64,000 nt of DNA from Acidobacteriota bacterium (lineage in GTDB: Bacteria; Acidobacteriota; Thermoanaerobaculia; Gp7-AA8): the NCBI GenBank assembly GCA_021325515.1, contig JAJPHC010000014.1, forward strand, positions 87,143-151,142, given 5' to 3'. The translations under genes and the position numbers were made by a program. Positions within the stretch are counted from its first letter, which is position 1. The number at the start of each line of letters is the position of its first letter. The notes beneath the pieces were generated by a model, which saw only the letters and a list, made by a program, of their open reading frames with translations, did no database searches and was not told the DNA's origin. Shown piece after piece: positions 10,869 to 19,632 of the stretch.

Positions 10869-11218
10869 GACAGTGCGACGACGAGAATCAGAGCAGCGAG
10901 CGCACCGATGCCGACCCAGATCCATTCCTGCTGCGTGAGGCCTGCGGCCTGCAACTGGTTCAGATTCTGGGCGAGCTGATGAACGTCCTGCGGCGACAAC
11001 TGCGCGAGCCGGTCATTGACCTGCGCCTGCGTAAAGCCGTGCTGGGCGAGGACGGCGGCAACCTGATCGTTGGCCGCGACATCGCGGATCATGGCGATAT
11101 CGGCGGCACGCGAATCAAGACTCTGATTCGCCGCGGTCTTCGACGGCATCGGCCCTGCGAACGTCGGGACCGCCGCGATCAAGACGAGAACGAAAACAGC
11201 CAACAGCGATTTCTTCAC
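10865..11218 (-). CDS. PA2779-family small membrane protein
   Basis: A 117-residue protein with a signal peptide (MKKSLLAVFVLVLIAAVPTFA), a helical middle containing the characteristic SPQDVHQLAQNLNQLQAAG stretch, and a C-terminal hydrophobic helix (IWVGIGALAALILVVALS). It starts at GTG after a strong AAAGGAGG site. This is the PA2779 family, a constant partner of PA2778 cysteine peptidases. The pair overlaps by 4 bp. The spaced N- and C-terminal hydrophobic segments suggest an export-then-anchor topology; whether it is the peptidase's substrate is not known. Confidence 0.88.
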   Translation of the reverse strand: MKKSLLAVFVLVLIAAVPTFAGPMPSKTAANQSLDSRAADIAMIRDVAANDQVAAVLAQHGFTQAQVNDRLAQLSPQDVHQLAQNLNQLQAAGLTQQEWIWVGIGALAALILVVALS

Positions 11219-11296
11219 GACTACCTCCTTTTAGCGGCGATCCCACGCGGACGCCGATTTCGAGAACGAGACTCAGCAAGAGGCGCACCAGCTGGT

Positions 11297-11381
11297 GTAC
11301 GACAGGCGCCCTCGCCTGTCGTTGAGTGGCGCCCTCGCCTGTCGCGGACAGGGGTCAGACAGGCGAGGGCGCCTGTCCTAC
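11297..11381. repeat. Palindromic element with GGCGCCCTCGCCTGTC units
   Basis: The 24-bp left arm (11297-11320, starting GTACGACAGGCG) and right arm (11358-11381, ending GCCTGTCCTAC) are reverse complements with one mismatch. A further copy of GGCGCCCTCGCCTGTC sits between them at 11328-11343. The GTAGGACA-type ends match those of the elements at 8653 and 37956. It lies between the divergent PA2779 gene and rel. Confidence 0.75.
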
Positions 11382-11406
11382 ACTCTGGTAATCTTTTCCC
11401 CTTCTC

Positions 11407-13587
11407 ATGATCCGCTTCGAAGACATCCTCGACAAGATCGAGAGTTACAAACCCGATTACGACGAGGAACTGCTTCAACGCGCTTACATCTTCTCGGCGC
11501 GCGAGCATCGCGGGCAGGTGAGGAGCTCCGGTGAGCCGTATCTGATTCATCCGCTCAATGTCGCGTACATCCTGGCCGACATGCGGCTGGATGAAACGTC
11601 GATCGCGGTCGGGCTGCTGCACGACGTGCTCGAAGATACGCTGACGACGAAGGAGAAGCTGCAGGAAACGTTCGGCAACGATGTCGCGGAGCTCGTCGAC
11701 GGCGTGACGAAGATCTCGCGCTACGCCTACGTGTCGAAGGAAGAGCAGCAGGCCGAGACGTTTCGAAAAATGCTGCTGGCGATGGTCGGCGACCTGCGCG
11801 TCGTGCTGGTGAAGCTCGCCGACCGTCTGCACAACATGCGGACACTGCAGTACCTGCCGGAAGAGCGGCGCCACGCGATCGCCAAGGAAACCCTCGAGAT
11901 CTACGCTCCGATCGCCAACCGCCTCGGCATGGGGAAGGTGAAGGCGGAGCTCGAGGACTATTCGCTCCAGCATCTGCATCCGCGCGAGTACGACGAGCTG
12001 TCGAAGACCGTCGCGGAGAAGCTCGCCGTGTCGGGCGATCTCGTCGATCGCATCAGGAGCACGCTCGCCCAGAGGCTGCGCGAGAACGGCATCGACTGCG
12101 AAGTGTACGGACGCGTGAAGTCGATGTTCTCGATCTGGGCGAAGCTGCGCAGGCAGGAGACCGACATCGGCCAGGTCTACGACTATCTCGCGTTCCGCAT
12201 CATCACGCCGTCGATCAAGGACTGCTATGCGGCGCTCGGCTTCGTGCATCAGATGTGGCGTCCCGTTCCGGGCCGCATCAAGGACTACATTGCGATGCCC
12301 AAGCCGAACCTCTACCAGTCGCTGCATACGACGGTAGTGGCGGAGAAAGGGCAGCCGTTCGAAGTGCAGATCCGGACGCGCGAGATGGATCTGATCGCCG
12401 AGCAGGGCATCGCGGCGCACTGGAAGTACAAGGAAGGACGCGTTGGTGCGCATGACGACGACAAGAGCTTTCTCTGGCTGCGCCAGCTCGTCGAGCAGCA
12501 GCAGGAGATCAAAGATCCGCGCCTCTTCCTGCATTCGCTGAAGATCGATCTCTATCCGGACGAGGTGTACACGTTCACGCCGAAGGGCGATGTGTTCGCG
12601 TTTCCGCGCGGCGCGACGCCGCTGGACTTCGCCTATCGGATTCATACGGACGTCGGACACCGTTGCGTCGGCGCGCGCGTCAACGGCAAGCTCGTGCCTC
12701 TGCGTACGGCGCTGAAGAACGGCGACATCGTCGAGATCCTGCAGGGGACGACGCAGACACCGAGCCGCGAATGGCTGAACATCGCGGTGACGTCGCGCGC
12801 GCGGCACAAGATCCGGCACTGGCTGAACACGGAGCAGAAACATCGCTCGATCGAGCTCGGCCGCAAGCTGATCGAGAAAGAGGCGAAGCGCTACAAGGTC
12901 CAGTGGCGCAAGCTAGTGGCGGAGAACGCGCTCGACGGCGTCCTGTCGGAGCACGGTCTCGCGCGGCTCGACGATCTCTACGCCGATGTCGGCTACGGAA
13001 AGATCTCGGCGCGCTCGGTCGTGGAACGCTTCGCGACCGATGAGGTGAAGGAGAAGGGGCCGGCCGCCGAAGCGGGAGTGCTGCAGCAGGCGGTGCGAAA
13101 GATCTTCCCGTTCACCTCGTCGTCACAGACGATCAAGGTGCGCGGTTACGACGACCTGCTGACGTATCTCGCGAAGTGCTGCAACCCGCTGCCGGGCGAA
13201 CCGATCGTCGGATATGTCACGCGCGGCAAGGGCGTCGCGGTGCACAGCGCGAACTGTCCGAACGTGAAGAACCTGATGTTCAACCCCGACCGCGAGATCG
13301 AAGTGGAGTGGGCCGATCAGCGGCAGAGCCAGTTCCAGGTCGAGCTGGAAGTCGTGGCCGAAGACCGCCAGGGGATTCTGGCCCGCGTCATTTCGACGAT
13401 CTCGAATCTGAAGACGAACATCCGCCATCTCGAGACGCGCACCGGCGACGGACGCGCGACGATCGATCTTGCGCTCGAGATTGCCGACCTGAAGCACCTG
13501 GAGAAGGTGACGAAGTCGATCGGCGTCGTGGACGGTGTGATTCGCGTCGAGCGCCGTTACAACACCGGAAGGCATGCGACGGCGTGA
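11407..13587 (+). CDS. rel: Bifunctional (p)ppGpp synthetase/hydrolase (Rel/SpoT)
   Basis: A 726-residue alarmone enzyme. The N-terminal HD hydrolase domain retains its metal-binding HD at residues 72-73 (LLHDVLEDT) and a preceding RxH-type site. The synthetase domain follows, with the RIKDYIA version of the RxKD motif found in bifunctional enzymes and not the acidic version of RelA, then YQSLHTTVV. A TGS domain starts near FTPKGDVFAFPRG (about 385), and an ACT domain closes the protein. Both catalytic centres look intact, so it should make and destroy ppGpp in response to starvation. It appears monocistronic, downstream of a palindromic repeat. Confidence 0.95.
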   Translation: MIRFEDILDKIESYKPDYDEELLQRAYIFSAREHRGQVRSSGEPYLIHPLNVAYILADMRLDETSIAVGLLHDVLEDTLTTKEKLQETFGNDVAELVDGVTKISRYAYVSKEEQQAETFRKMLLAMVGDLRVVLVKLADRLHNMRTLQYLPEERRHAIAKETLEIYAPIANRLGMGKVKAELEDYSLQHLHPREYDELSKTVAEKLAVSGDLVDRIRSTLAQRLRENGIDCEVYGRVKSMFSIWAKLRRQETDIGQVYDYLAFRIITPSIKDCYAALGFVHQMWRPVPGRIKDYIAMPKPNLYQSLHTTVVAEKGQPFEVQIRTREMDLIAEQGIAAHWKYKEGRVGAHDDDKSFLWLRQLVEQQQEIKDPRLFLHSLKIDLYPDEVYTFTPKGDVFAFPRGATPLDFAYRIHTDVGHRCVGARVNGKLVPLRTALKNGDIVEILQGTTQTPSREWLNIAVTSRARHKIRHWLNTEQKHRSIELGRKLIEKEAKRYKVQWRKLVAENALDGVLSEHGLARLDDLYADVGYGKISARSVVERFATDEVKEKGPAAEAGVLQQAVRKIFPFTSSSQTIKVRGYDDLLTYLAKCCNPLPGEPIVGYVTRGKGVAVHSANCPNVKNLMFNPDREIEVEWADQRQSQFQVELEVVAEDRQGILARVISTISNLKTNIRHLETRTGDGRATIDLALEIADLKHLEKVTKSIGVVDGVIRVERRYNTGRHATA

Positions 13588-13594
13588 GAATCGG

Positions 13595-13680
13595 AAGGCG
13601 CCGGGCGCTGGGGGCCGGGCGCAAAGATCGGAATCTTCTGCGCCCCGCGCCCAGCGCCTCGCGCCAGCGGCGAGAGCCGC
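13595..13680. repeat. GC-rich dyad between rel and rpmB
   Basis: GGCGCTGGGGGCCGGGCGCA followed by AAGATCGGAATCTT and a matching GC-rich arm (TGCGCCCCGCGCCCAGCGCC) forms a long imperfect hairpin. Position between convergent stop codons and similarity to 4258-4345 suggest a shared terminator-like or repeat element. Confidence 0.5.
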
Positions 13681-13875
13681 TTAGCGCGCGGCCTTCTGGA
13701 TCTTACCGGTGCGGATGCAACGAGTGCAGACCTGCATGCGGCGAACCGCGCTGCCGAGTTTGACGCGCACGCGCTGGAGATTCGGCATCCAGCGGCGGCT
13801 CGACACGTTGTGAGCATGGCTCACGCGGTTACCGAACACCGGGGTCTTACCGCAGACTTCACACATCTTGGCCAT
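13681..13875 (-). CDS. rpmB: 50S ribosomal protein L28
   Basis: A 64-residue protein of normal L28 length. CEVCGK at residues 5-10 and CTRCIR near the C-terminus give two CxxC pairs, the zinc-binding (C+) form of L28. SHAHNVSSRRWMPNLQRVRV matches the conserved core. It follows a GAGGAG ribosome site and diverges from the pilus operon. L28 binds 23S rRNA in the large subunit. In many bacteria a zinc-free paralogue replaces the C+ form under zinc limitation; none is in this window. Confidence 0.96.
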   Translation of the reverse strand: MAKMCEVCGKTPVFGNRVSHAHNVSSRRWMPNLQRVRVKLGSAVRRMQVCTRCIRTGKIQKAAR

Positions 13876-14000
13876 AGGAAACTCCTCAAATAACGGAAAG
13901 GCGGTGGATTGTAACCGTGCTCCGATTCCTGTGCAACTGTTCTCCGTGGCCGATTACGGCAAACGCGCGTAATCGTTCCACTTATCTAATTTCGGTAGAG

Positions 14001-14027
14001 TTGACACCGCCATTTAAACGTTGTAAT
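14001..14027 (+). promoter_or_regulatory. Possible sigma-70-type promoter of the pil operon
   Basis: TTGACA at 14001-14006 is a perfect -35. TGTAAT at 14022-14027 matches the -10 consensus at five of six positions with a short 15-bp spacer; TAATTT two bases on gives 17 bp but a poorer match. It lies 63 bp upstream of the pilM start in an AT-richer stretch. Confidence 0.45.
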
Positions 14028-14089
14028 TTCGGTCCACCTTTCAAAACTCCGGAGCCAGCGAGAAGTGAGTGAGATGGATGGGGTGAGCG

Positions 14090-15148
14090 GTGTTCTTCTC
14101 AAAGAGCAAAAATGTTGTCGGCCTTGATATTGGCTCCTCAGCAATCAAGCTCGTCGAGCTGAAGGAGAAAAAAGGCGGACAGTTCCAGCTCGTCAAACTT
14201 GGCATCGAGCGACTGTCGCCTGAGGCCATCGTCGACGGGTCGATCATGGATTCGTCCATGGTCGTGGAGACGATCCAGCGCCTCAACGCGGATCAAAGCG
14301 TAAAGAATTCCAATTACGCGACGTCTCTATCTGGACACTCCGTCATCATCAAAAAGATCAGTCTTCCGTCGATGTCTCCGGAAGAACTGGCGGAGTCGAT
14401 TCAATGGGAAGCTGAGCAGTACATCCCATTCGACATCAACGATGTGAACCTCGACTACGTTCCGCTCACCGCACCGGGGACGGGTGACAACGTCGAAGTG
14501 ATTCTCGTTGCCGTGAAGAAGGAGAAGATCAACGACTACACGTCGGTGATCAGTCAGACAGGCAAGCTGCCGGTGCTCGTCGACGTCGACGCCTTCGCGC
14601 TGCAGAACGCATACGAGGCGAACAACGACATCGAAGATGGAAAAGTCCTCGCGCTCTGCAACGTCGGAGCGTCGGTGACGAACGTGAACGTGTTGTCCGG
14701 AGGGCAGTCGCTCTTCTGGCGCGACATCACGTTCGGCGGCAATCAGTACACCGATGCGATCCAGCGCGAGCTCTCGCTCTCGTTCGAGCAGGCGGAAGAG
14801 CTCAAGCGCGGCAACGCGGTCGGCGACTACACCATTCAGCAGGTCATCCCCATCCTGAACTCGGTCTCAGAGGATTTCGCGGGCGAGCTTCGCAAGACGC
14901 TCGACTTCTTCACCGCGACCTCGGGCGCGGACCGCGTCGACGAGATCGTTCTCGCCGGCGGCGGATCCGGAGTGCTGAATCTCGACGCGATTCTGCGCGA
15001 CAAGTTCGGCATCCCCGTCTCGATCCTCGATCCCTTCCGTCGTATCACCGTTGACGAGAGTCAATTCAACCCCGAGGAGCTGGCCGAGATTGCTCCGAGT
15101 ATGGCGATCGCAGTGGGCCTCGCCATCCGGAGGGTGGGGGACGCTTGA
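14090..15148 (+). CDS. pilM: Type IV pilus inner-membrane assembly ATPase-like protein PilM
   Basis: A 352-residue actin/FtsA-fold protein starting at GTG. The phosphate-1 motif GLDIGSSAIKLVEL is at the N-terminus and a second nucleotide-binding loop VLAGGGSGVLNL lies late in the protein. PilM sits on the cytoplasmic face of the inner membrane and binds the short N-terminal tail of PilN to link the pilus alignment complex to the motor. It is first in pilMNOPQ and its stop overlaps the pilN start (TTGA). Confidence 0.95.
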   Translation: MFFSKSKNVVGLDIGSSAIKLVELKEKKGGQFQLVKLGIERLSPEAIVDGSIMDSSMVVETIQRLNADQSVKNSNYATSLSGHSVIIKKISLPSMSPEELAESIQWEAEQYIPFDINDVNLDYVPLTAPGTGDNVEVILVAVKKEKINDYTSVISQTGKLPVLVDVDAFALQNAYEANNDIEDGKVLALCNVGASVTNVNVLSGGQSLFWRDITFGGNQYTDAIQRELSLSFEQAEELKRGNAVGDYTIQQVIPILNSVSEDFAGELRKTLDFFTATSGADRVDEIVLAGGGSGVLNLDAILRDKFGIPVSILDPFRRITVDESQFNPEELAEIAPSMAIAVGLAIRRVGDA

Positions 15149-15819
15149 TCAAGATCAACTTAGTGCGGGAAGGGCGTGCGGTTCGCGGCGGTGGCGCCGC
15201 GCCGGCCGCGGCTCCGTCTGGTGGAGCAGGTGCTGCTGGTGGAAACATCAACAACATCATCGTGATCGGTCTGATCGTTGCGGCTGCTGTCGCCGCTGGG
15301 ATCTGGTGGTTCACGAAGAACAACGAGCTGAAGAACAAGCAGGAGCTCGTGACGACGAAGCAGGCCGAGGCTCAGAAACTCGAAGCGATCATCAAGGACG
15401 TCGAGAACTATCAGAAGCGCAAGGACAGTCTGCAGAAGCGCATCGACCTCATCAATCAGCTGAAGCAGAACCAGAAAGGTCCTGTGAAAGTGATGGATCG
15501 CATCAGCCAGGATCTTCCGGATCTCGTCTGGCTCGACCGGATGACGCTCGGACCCGGAACGGTCACGCTGAACGGGCGCGGCCTCAATCCGAACGCGATC
15601 GCGAATTTCGTCGACAACGTGAAGAACGATCCGTTGTTCGACGAACCGGAAGTCGGTTCTGTGGCGATGGTGAGCGTGATTCCGCTCGTCTACAGCTTCG
15701 ACATGTCATTCCACTTCAAGTACGCGCAGGCTGGTGGTGCTTCCGGTGCGACGGGAACCACAGGCGCGACATCGACTGCTGGAGCGGCGGGAGCCGCTCC
15801 GGGCGGAAAGAAGCCGTAG
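15145..15819 (+). CDS. pilN: Type IV pilus assembly protein PilN
   Basis: A 224-residue bitopic protein beginning at TTG within the pilM stop. The N-terminus MIKINLVRE is the conserved PilM-binding motif (INLL-like). After a Gly/Ala/Pro-rich cytoplasmic linker, one transmembrane helix (IIVIGLIVAAAVAAGIWWF) leads into a coiled coil and a periplasmic ferredoxin-like domain. The C-terminal Gly/Ala/Thr tail is low complexity. The Ala-rich linker before the helix is longer than usual for PilN. Confidence 0.93.
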   Translation: MIKINLVREGRAVRGGGAAPAAAPSGGAGAAGGNINNIIVIGLIVAAAVAAGIWWFTKNNELKNKQELVTTKQAEAQKLEAIIKDVENYQKRKDSLQKRIDLINQLKQNQKGPVKVMDRISQDLPDLVWLDRMTLGPGTVTLNGRGLNPNAIANFVDNVKNDPLFDEPEVGSVAMVSVIPLVYSFDMSFHFKYAQAGGASGATGTTGATSTAGAAGAAPGGKKP

Positions 15820-15828
15820 GAGGAGTCG

Positions 15829-16437
15829 ATGGCGGCACTCTCACTGAATGACAAGCCCTGGTGGGTCGGAGCGATTGCCGGCGCGGTTCTGGCCGGCGGC
15901 ATCATCTATGGCGTTAAGGCCATGTGGATCGATGCCATGGACAACCAGATCCGCGACGCCGACGCGAAGATCGCGGAACTGGACAAGAAGATCGCGGCCG
16001 GCCGCGCGGCGGAGCTGAAGCTTCCGCAGTTCCGCGAGGAAGTGAAGCGGCTCGAGCTCGAGCTCGAGAAGCTGCGCCGCATTCTTCCCTCCACGCGCAA
16101 TACCGAAGAGATCATCAAGAAGATCAAGTCGCTCGTCGATCAGGGCGACTTCATCCTTGGCCGGCTCACGTTCCCGAAGCTCGGAACGGCGGCGGGCAGT
16201 GAACCCTATGCGGAGTGGCCGATCAGCATCAGCGTCCTCGGCCGCTACCACAACCTCGCGCAGCTCTTCAACCGGCTGAGCAACTTCTCGCGCATCATCA
16301 ATGTAGAGTCGGTGACGATCAACGCGCTGCCGCTGCAGATCGAGAAGACGATCGGTGTCGACTTCGTCGCCAAGACGTTCGTTTACGTCGAGCCGAAGGA
16401 TGTGACGCCCGCGCCGGCAAAGGCAGGTGGCAAGTGA
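15829..16437 (+). CDS. pilO: Type IV pilus assembly protein PilO
   Basis: A 202-residue inner-membrane protein with an N-terminal transmembrane helix (WWVGAIAGAVLAGGIIYGV), a coiled coil of about 70 residues, and a periplasmic alpha/beta domain containing the PilO pattern PISISVLGRYHNLAQLFNRLS. It heterodimerises with PilN and contacts PilP. An AGGAGG ribosome site precedes the ATG by a few bases. Confidence 0.94.
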   Translation: MAALSLNDKPWWVGAIAGAVLAGGIIYGVKAMWIDAMDNQIRDADAKIAELDKKIAAGRAAELKLPQFREEVKRLELELEKLRRILPSTRNTEEIIKKIKSLVDQGDFILGRLTFPKLGTAAGSEPYAEWPISISVLGRYHNLAQLFNRLSNFSRIINVESVTINALPLQIEKTIGVDFVAKTFVYVEPKDVTPAPAKAGGK

Positions 16438-16445
16438 GAGGAACG

Positions 16446-17006
16446 ATGAGCTCCATTCGCGTTGCGCTTCTGTTCGCCGCCGTGGCGCTGATGATCGGCG
16501 CAACGGTCGTGGCGCAGACGTCAACGAGCGGTACGGCCGCGACGTCCACGACTGCGACGACATCGACGGCCGCCACATCGACGGCCGCGACTTCGACCTC
16601 CGGCGGTTCCAGCGTGCAGCAGAGCCTCCAGGAGATTCTCGAGGAACCGGCGACGGGAGAGACGTATCACTACGATCCGCAGGGACGCCGTGATCCTTTC
16701 CAGTCGCTCGTTGGGCCGAAGATCGCGCAGACCAAGTCGGACAAGCCGCCCGGACCTCCGGGATTCCTCATCGACGAGATCAAGCTCCAGGGCGTGATCA
16801 AGACGAAGCAGGGACTCGTCGGCATGATCAACGGGCCTGACAACAAGGGATACCTCATTCACGTTGGCGATAAGGTTCTCGATGGTGAAGTGATTCGCAT
16901 TACACCCTCCTCCGTTGTGTTCCGGCAGGAGGTCAATGATCCAACTCGAATCGAGCGCTACCGCGAGGTGGTCAAGGATCTGACTCCCGAACCGGCGAAG
17001 AAATGA
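16446..17006 (+). CDS. pilP: Type IV pilus lipoprotein-like assembly protein PilP
   Basis: A 186-residue exported protein. The start at 16446 gives a signal sequence (VALLFAAVALMIGATVVAQ) followed by a Thr/Ala/Ser-rich low-complexity stretch. The PilP core includes YDPQGRRDPFQSLV, LQGVIKTKQGLVGMINGP, and GDKVLDGEVIRITPSSVVF. PilP bridges the PilNO complex to the PilQ secretin. Unlike Pseudomonas PilP, no clear lipobox cysteine is present; the signal looks like a type I cleavage after VVA. Its stop overlaps an in-frame pilQ ATG. Confidence 0.92.
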   Translation: MSSIRVALLFAAVALMIGATVVAQTSTSGTAATSTTATTSTAATSTAATSTSGGSSVQQSLQEILEEPATGETYHYDPQGRRDPFQSLVGPKIAQTKSDKPPGPPGFLIDEIKLQGVIKTKQGLVGMINGPDNKGYLIHVGDKVLDGEVIRITPSSVVFRQEVNDPTRIERYREVVKDLTPEPAKK

Positions 17007-17044
17007 TGGAGCGGGTGCAGGTCAGGGGCTGCGTGGAGGGTGAG

Positions 17045-19600
17045 ATGGTGAAGGTGGGACGTATGAGAAGAGCAAACCGAATCCTGCTGACAGCGGGCTT
17101 GCTCGCGATCATCGCGAGCACTGCGGATGCCTCGCTATGGCGCCGGCATAAGAACGACGCGCCGGCAAGCGCCGCGCAGACGGCGGCTGCCGACCCGGCG
17201 GTGATGTCGCTGAATGCCGTCGAGATCGATGGGAGCCGCATCGTGCTGCATACGAGCGCGACGCCGGCGTACACCTCGTACAGCCCGTCACCTGACGTGT
17301 TCGTCGTCGATCTCTCCGCGACGAGCAAAGCGCCGCAGCTGGCGATCCCGTCATCATTGCCGGCAGGCATCACATCCGTAGCTGCCGAAAACGCCGTCGA
17401 GATGGGCACCCGCCTGACGCGCGTCACGTTCCGACTGAGCCAGCCGATGTCTCCCACCGCATCGGCGACTGAAAACTCCGTCGTCGTCACGCTGCCTCTG
17501 CCGGCCATCGCGAAGGTTGAAGAAACCGTTCCTCAGGTGCCGGTGAAGCCGGCCGAGGTCGCCGAGACGGTCCACAACGAACCTGTTCCCGTTCCGGAGC
17601 CGGTCGTCACTTCTGCTCCGATCGAGCCTGCGGCGGTCGCCGACTCACGCCCGCTCGCCAAGGCGAAGAAGTTGAAAGATGTCGCGGCGGCTGGTTCCGC
17701 GGTGCGCATCACCGGCGATGGAGAGCTGACCTACAAGTCGTTCCAGCTTGCCTCGCCTGATCGTGTCGTCATCGACATCACAGGCGTTCGCAACGGCGTC
17801 GCGAAGAAGACGATCGCGGTCAATGATCCGTTGGTCAAAGGCGTTCGCATCGGCCAGTTCTCGACCGATGTGATCCGCGTGGTCGTGGACCTCAACAGCA
17901 AGACGACGTACGACGTCGCGCGCAACGGCGAGAATCTCGTCGTGACGTTCGGCGGTGCACCCGCTCCCGCATCGATGATGGCGAGGACGGCGGCGCCGGA
18001 ACAGAAAGCGCCCGCCGCATCGACCGTGGCCGTGACCGCGCCGAAGAGCCAGGGCAGCGATGTCCGGACGCAGGTGCCGGTGATCGCGGAAGATGCTCCG
18101 ACGTGGAAGATGCCGGATCGCGCCTCGAAGGGTGCGAAGGCCGTCATCACCGCGCCGGCGACGCAGAGCGCTCCGGACACGACGACGAGCTCGAAGAAAA
18201 AGGGCAAGACACTGACGCCGAGCACCACGACTTCAGCGGCATCGGCAACCGCCGGCTCGAACGCGCCCGTCGGCAATTCCGAGGACGTATTCAGCGGCGA
18301 CCAGCAGACGGCGTCGGGCGGTCGTGAGACCACGCTCAATGCCGGAGCGATGACGACGGGCACAGGCGGACGGACGCTCAGCGCCGGCGGCCGTGTATAC
18401 ACCGGTGAGCCGATTTCGCTGAACCTCAAGGATGCGGACATCAAAGACGTGCTCCGCACCTTCGCTCAGTTGACAGGCCTCAACATCGCGGTGGATCCCG
18501 ATGTCGGCGGCAGCGTGACTGTGGACTTCATCGATGTTCCGTGGGACCAGGCACTCGATCTGATCCTCCGGCAGAACGGCCTCACGTACGTGCTCGAAGG
18601 CAACGTGATGCGCGTCGGCAAGATCGATCGTCTGGCCGCGGAGACTGCTGCACAGCGCCGGCTTCAGGATGAAGAGCGGCTCAATGTGCCGCTGCAGACC
18701 GTAAGCTTTCTTCTCTCTTACGCGAAGGCGACGGAAATCCAGTCGCTGCTCCGCGAGCTCGCTTCACCGCGCGCGCGCATCATCGTCGACGCCCGCACGA
18801 ATCAGTTGATCATCAGCGAGATACCGCAGTATCTGCAGACGATGCGCAACCTCATCGACTCCATCGACGTGCCGACGAAGCAGGTCGTGATCGAAGCGCG
18901 CATCGTGGAGACCACGAAGAACTTCCTGCAGCAGTACGGATTCTCGTGGGGCTTCCGCGGCTCGCTCGATCCCGCGCTCGGTACGGGCACGGGTCTCGTC
19001 TTCCCGAATCGCGTCGGGATCGTCGGAGGTCCGTTCGACTTCGGCCCCGGCAATCCTGTTCTCGCTCTGACGATGAGCGATGTGCTCGGCACCTTCAATC
19101 TCGACTTCGCGCTGAATGCTGCGGAGGCCGAAGGTCTCGTCAAAGTCGTGTCGGCGCCGAAGGTGACGACCCAGAACAACCAGTCGGCAGAAATCCAGAG
19201 CGGTTTCCAGATCCCGTATCAGACGCGCGTGAACTTCACGACGACCGTGACCTACGTTGATGCGACGCTGCGGCTGCAGGTCACTCCGCAGATCACAGAG
19301 GCGGGTACGGTCATCATGGAGATCTCCGTTCAGAAGAACGAGCCGGCGACCGGTCTCGCGGTCGAAGGTGGCGCCGGAACGCCGCTCTCGACGCGCCAGG
19401 CGAGAACGAAGCTGATGGTTCGCGACGGCGGAACGTCGGTCATTGCGGGCATCTATCAGACGAAGGACAACAACTCTCAGACGAGGCTGCCCTTCATCCA
19501 TCAGATTCCCGTCATCGGAAATCTGTTCAAGACGCACAACATCTCGTCAACACATGACGAACTATTGATCTTCATTACGCCGCGCATCGTGCGGTCGTGA
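17045..19600 (+). CDS. pilQ: Type IV pilus secretin PilQ
   Basis: An 851-residue outer-membrane secretin. The ATG at 17045 is preferred: GGAGGG lies four bases upstream and the signal peptide (RILLTAGLLAIIASTADA) follows directly; an earlier ATG at 17003 overlaps pilP. Domain order: two AMIN peptidoglycan-binding domains, a long Ala/Thr/Ser-rich linker, STN domain (ISLNLKDADIKDVLRTFAQL), N1 domain, then the secretin core ending PFIHQIPVIGNLFKT and DELLIFITPRIV. It forms the multimeric gate through which pili exit and enter. Confidence 0.95.
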   Translation: MVKVGRMRRANRILLTAGLLAIIASTADASLWRRHKNDAPASAAQTAAADPAVMSLNAVEIDGSRIVLHTSATPAYTSYSPSPDVFVVDLSATSKAPQLAIPSSLPAGITSVAAENAVEMGTRLTRVTFRLSQPMSPTASATENSVVVTLPLPAIAKVEETVPQVPVKPAEVAETVHNEPVPVPEPVVTSAPIEPAAVADSRPLAKAKKLKDVAAAGSAVRITGDGELTYKSFQLASPDRVVIDITGVRNGVAKKTIAVNDPLVKGVRIGQFSTDVIRVVVDLNSKTTYDVARNGENLVVTFGGAPAPASMMARTAAPEQKAPAASTVAVTAPKSQGSDVRTQVPVIAEDAPTWKMPDRASKGAKAVITAPATQSAPDTTTSSKKKGKTLTPSTTTSAASATAGSNAPVGNSEDVFSGDQQTASGGRETTLNAGAMTTGTGGRTLSAGGRVYTGEPISLNLKDADIKDVLRTFAQLTGLNIAVDPDVGGSVTVDFIDVPWDQALDLILRQNGLTYVLEGNVMRVGKIDRLAAETAAQRRLQDEERLNVPLQTVSFLLSYAKATEIQSLLRELASPRARIIVDARTNQLIISEIPQYLQTMRNLIDSIDVPTKQVVIEARIVETTKNFLQQYGFSWGFRGSLDPALGTGTGLVFPNRVGIVGGPFDFGPGNPVLALTMSDVLGTFNLDFALNAAEAEGLVKVVSAPKVTTQNNQSAEIQSGFQIPYQTRVNFTTTVTYVDATLRLQVTPQITEAGTVIMEISVQKNEPATGLAVEGGAGTPLSTRQARTKLMVRDGGTSVIAGIYQTKDNNSQTRLPFIHQIPVIGNLFKTHNISSTHDELLIFITPRIVRS

Positions 19601-19632
19601 GATGCGGCGAGGGTAGAGAGGCTGGAGGACGT

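Noticed and set aside
10868..10925. Longer N-terminus for the C39 peptidase
   Set aside because: It would overlap PA2779 deeply and put 19 Arg-rich residues before the signal peptide; the GTGA overlap start is better.
11221..12843. 540-residue reverse-strand open frame opposite rel
   Set aside because: Antisense shadow; rel has complete catalytic motifs on the plus strand.
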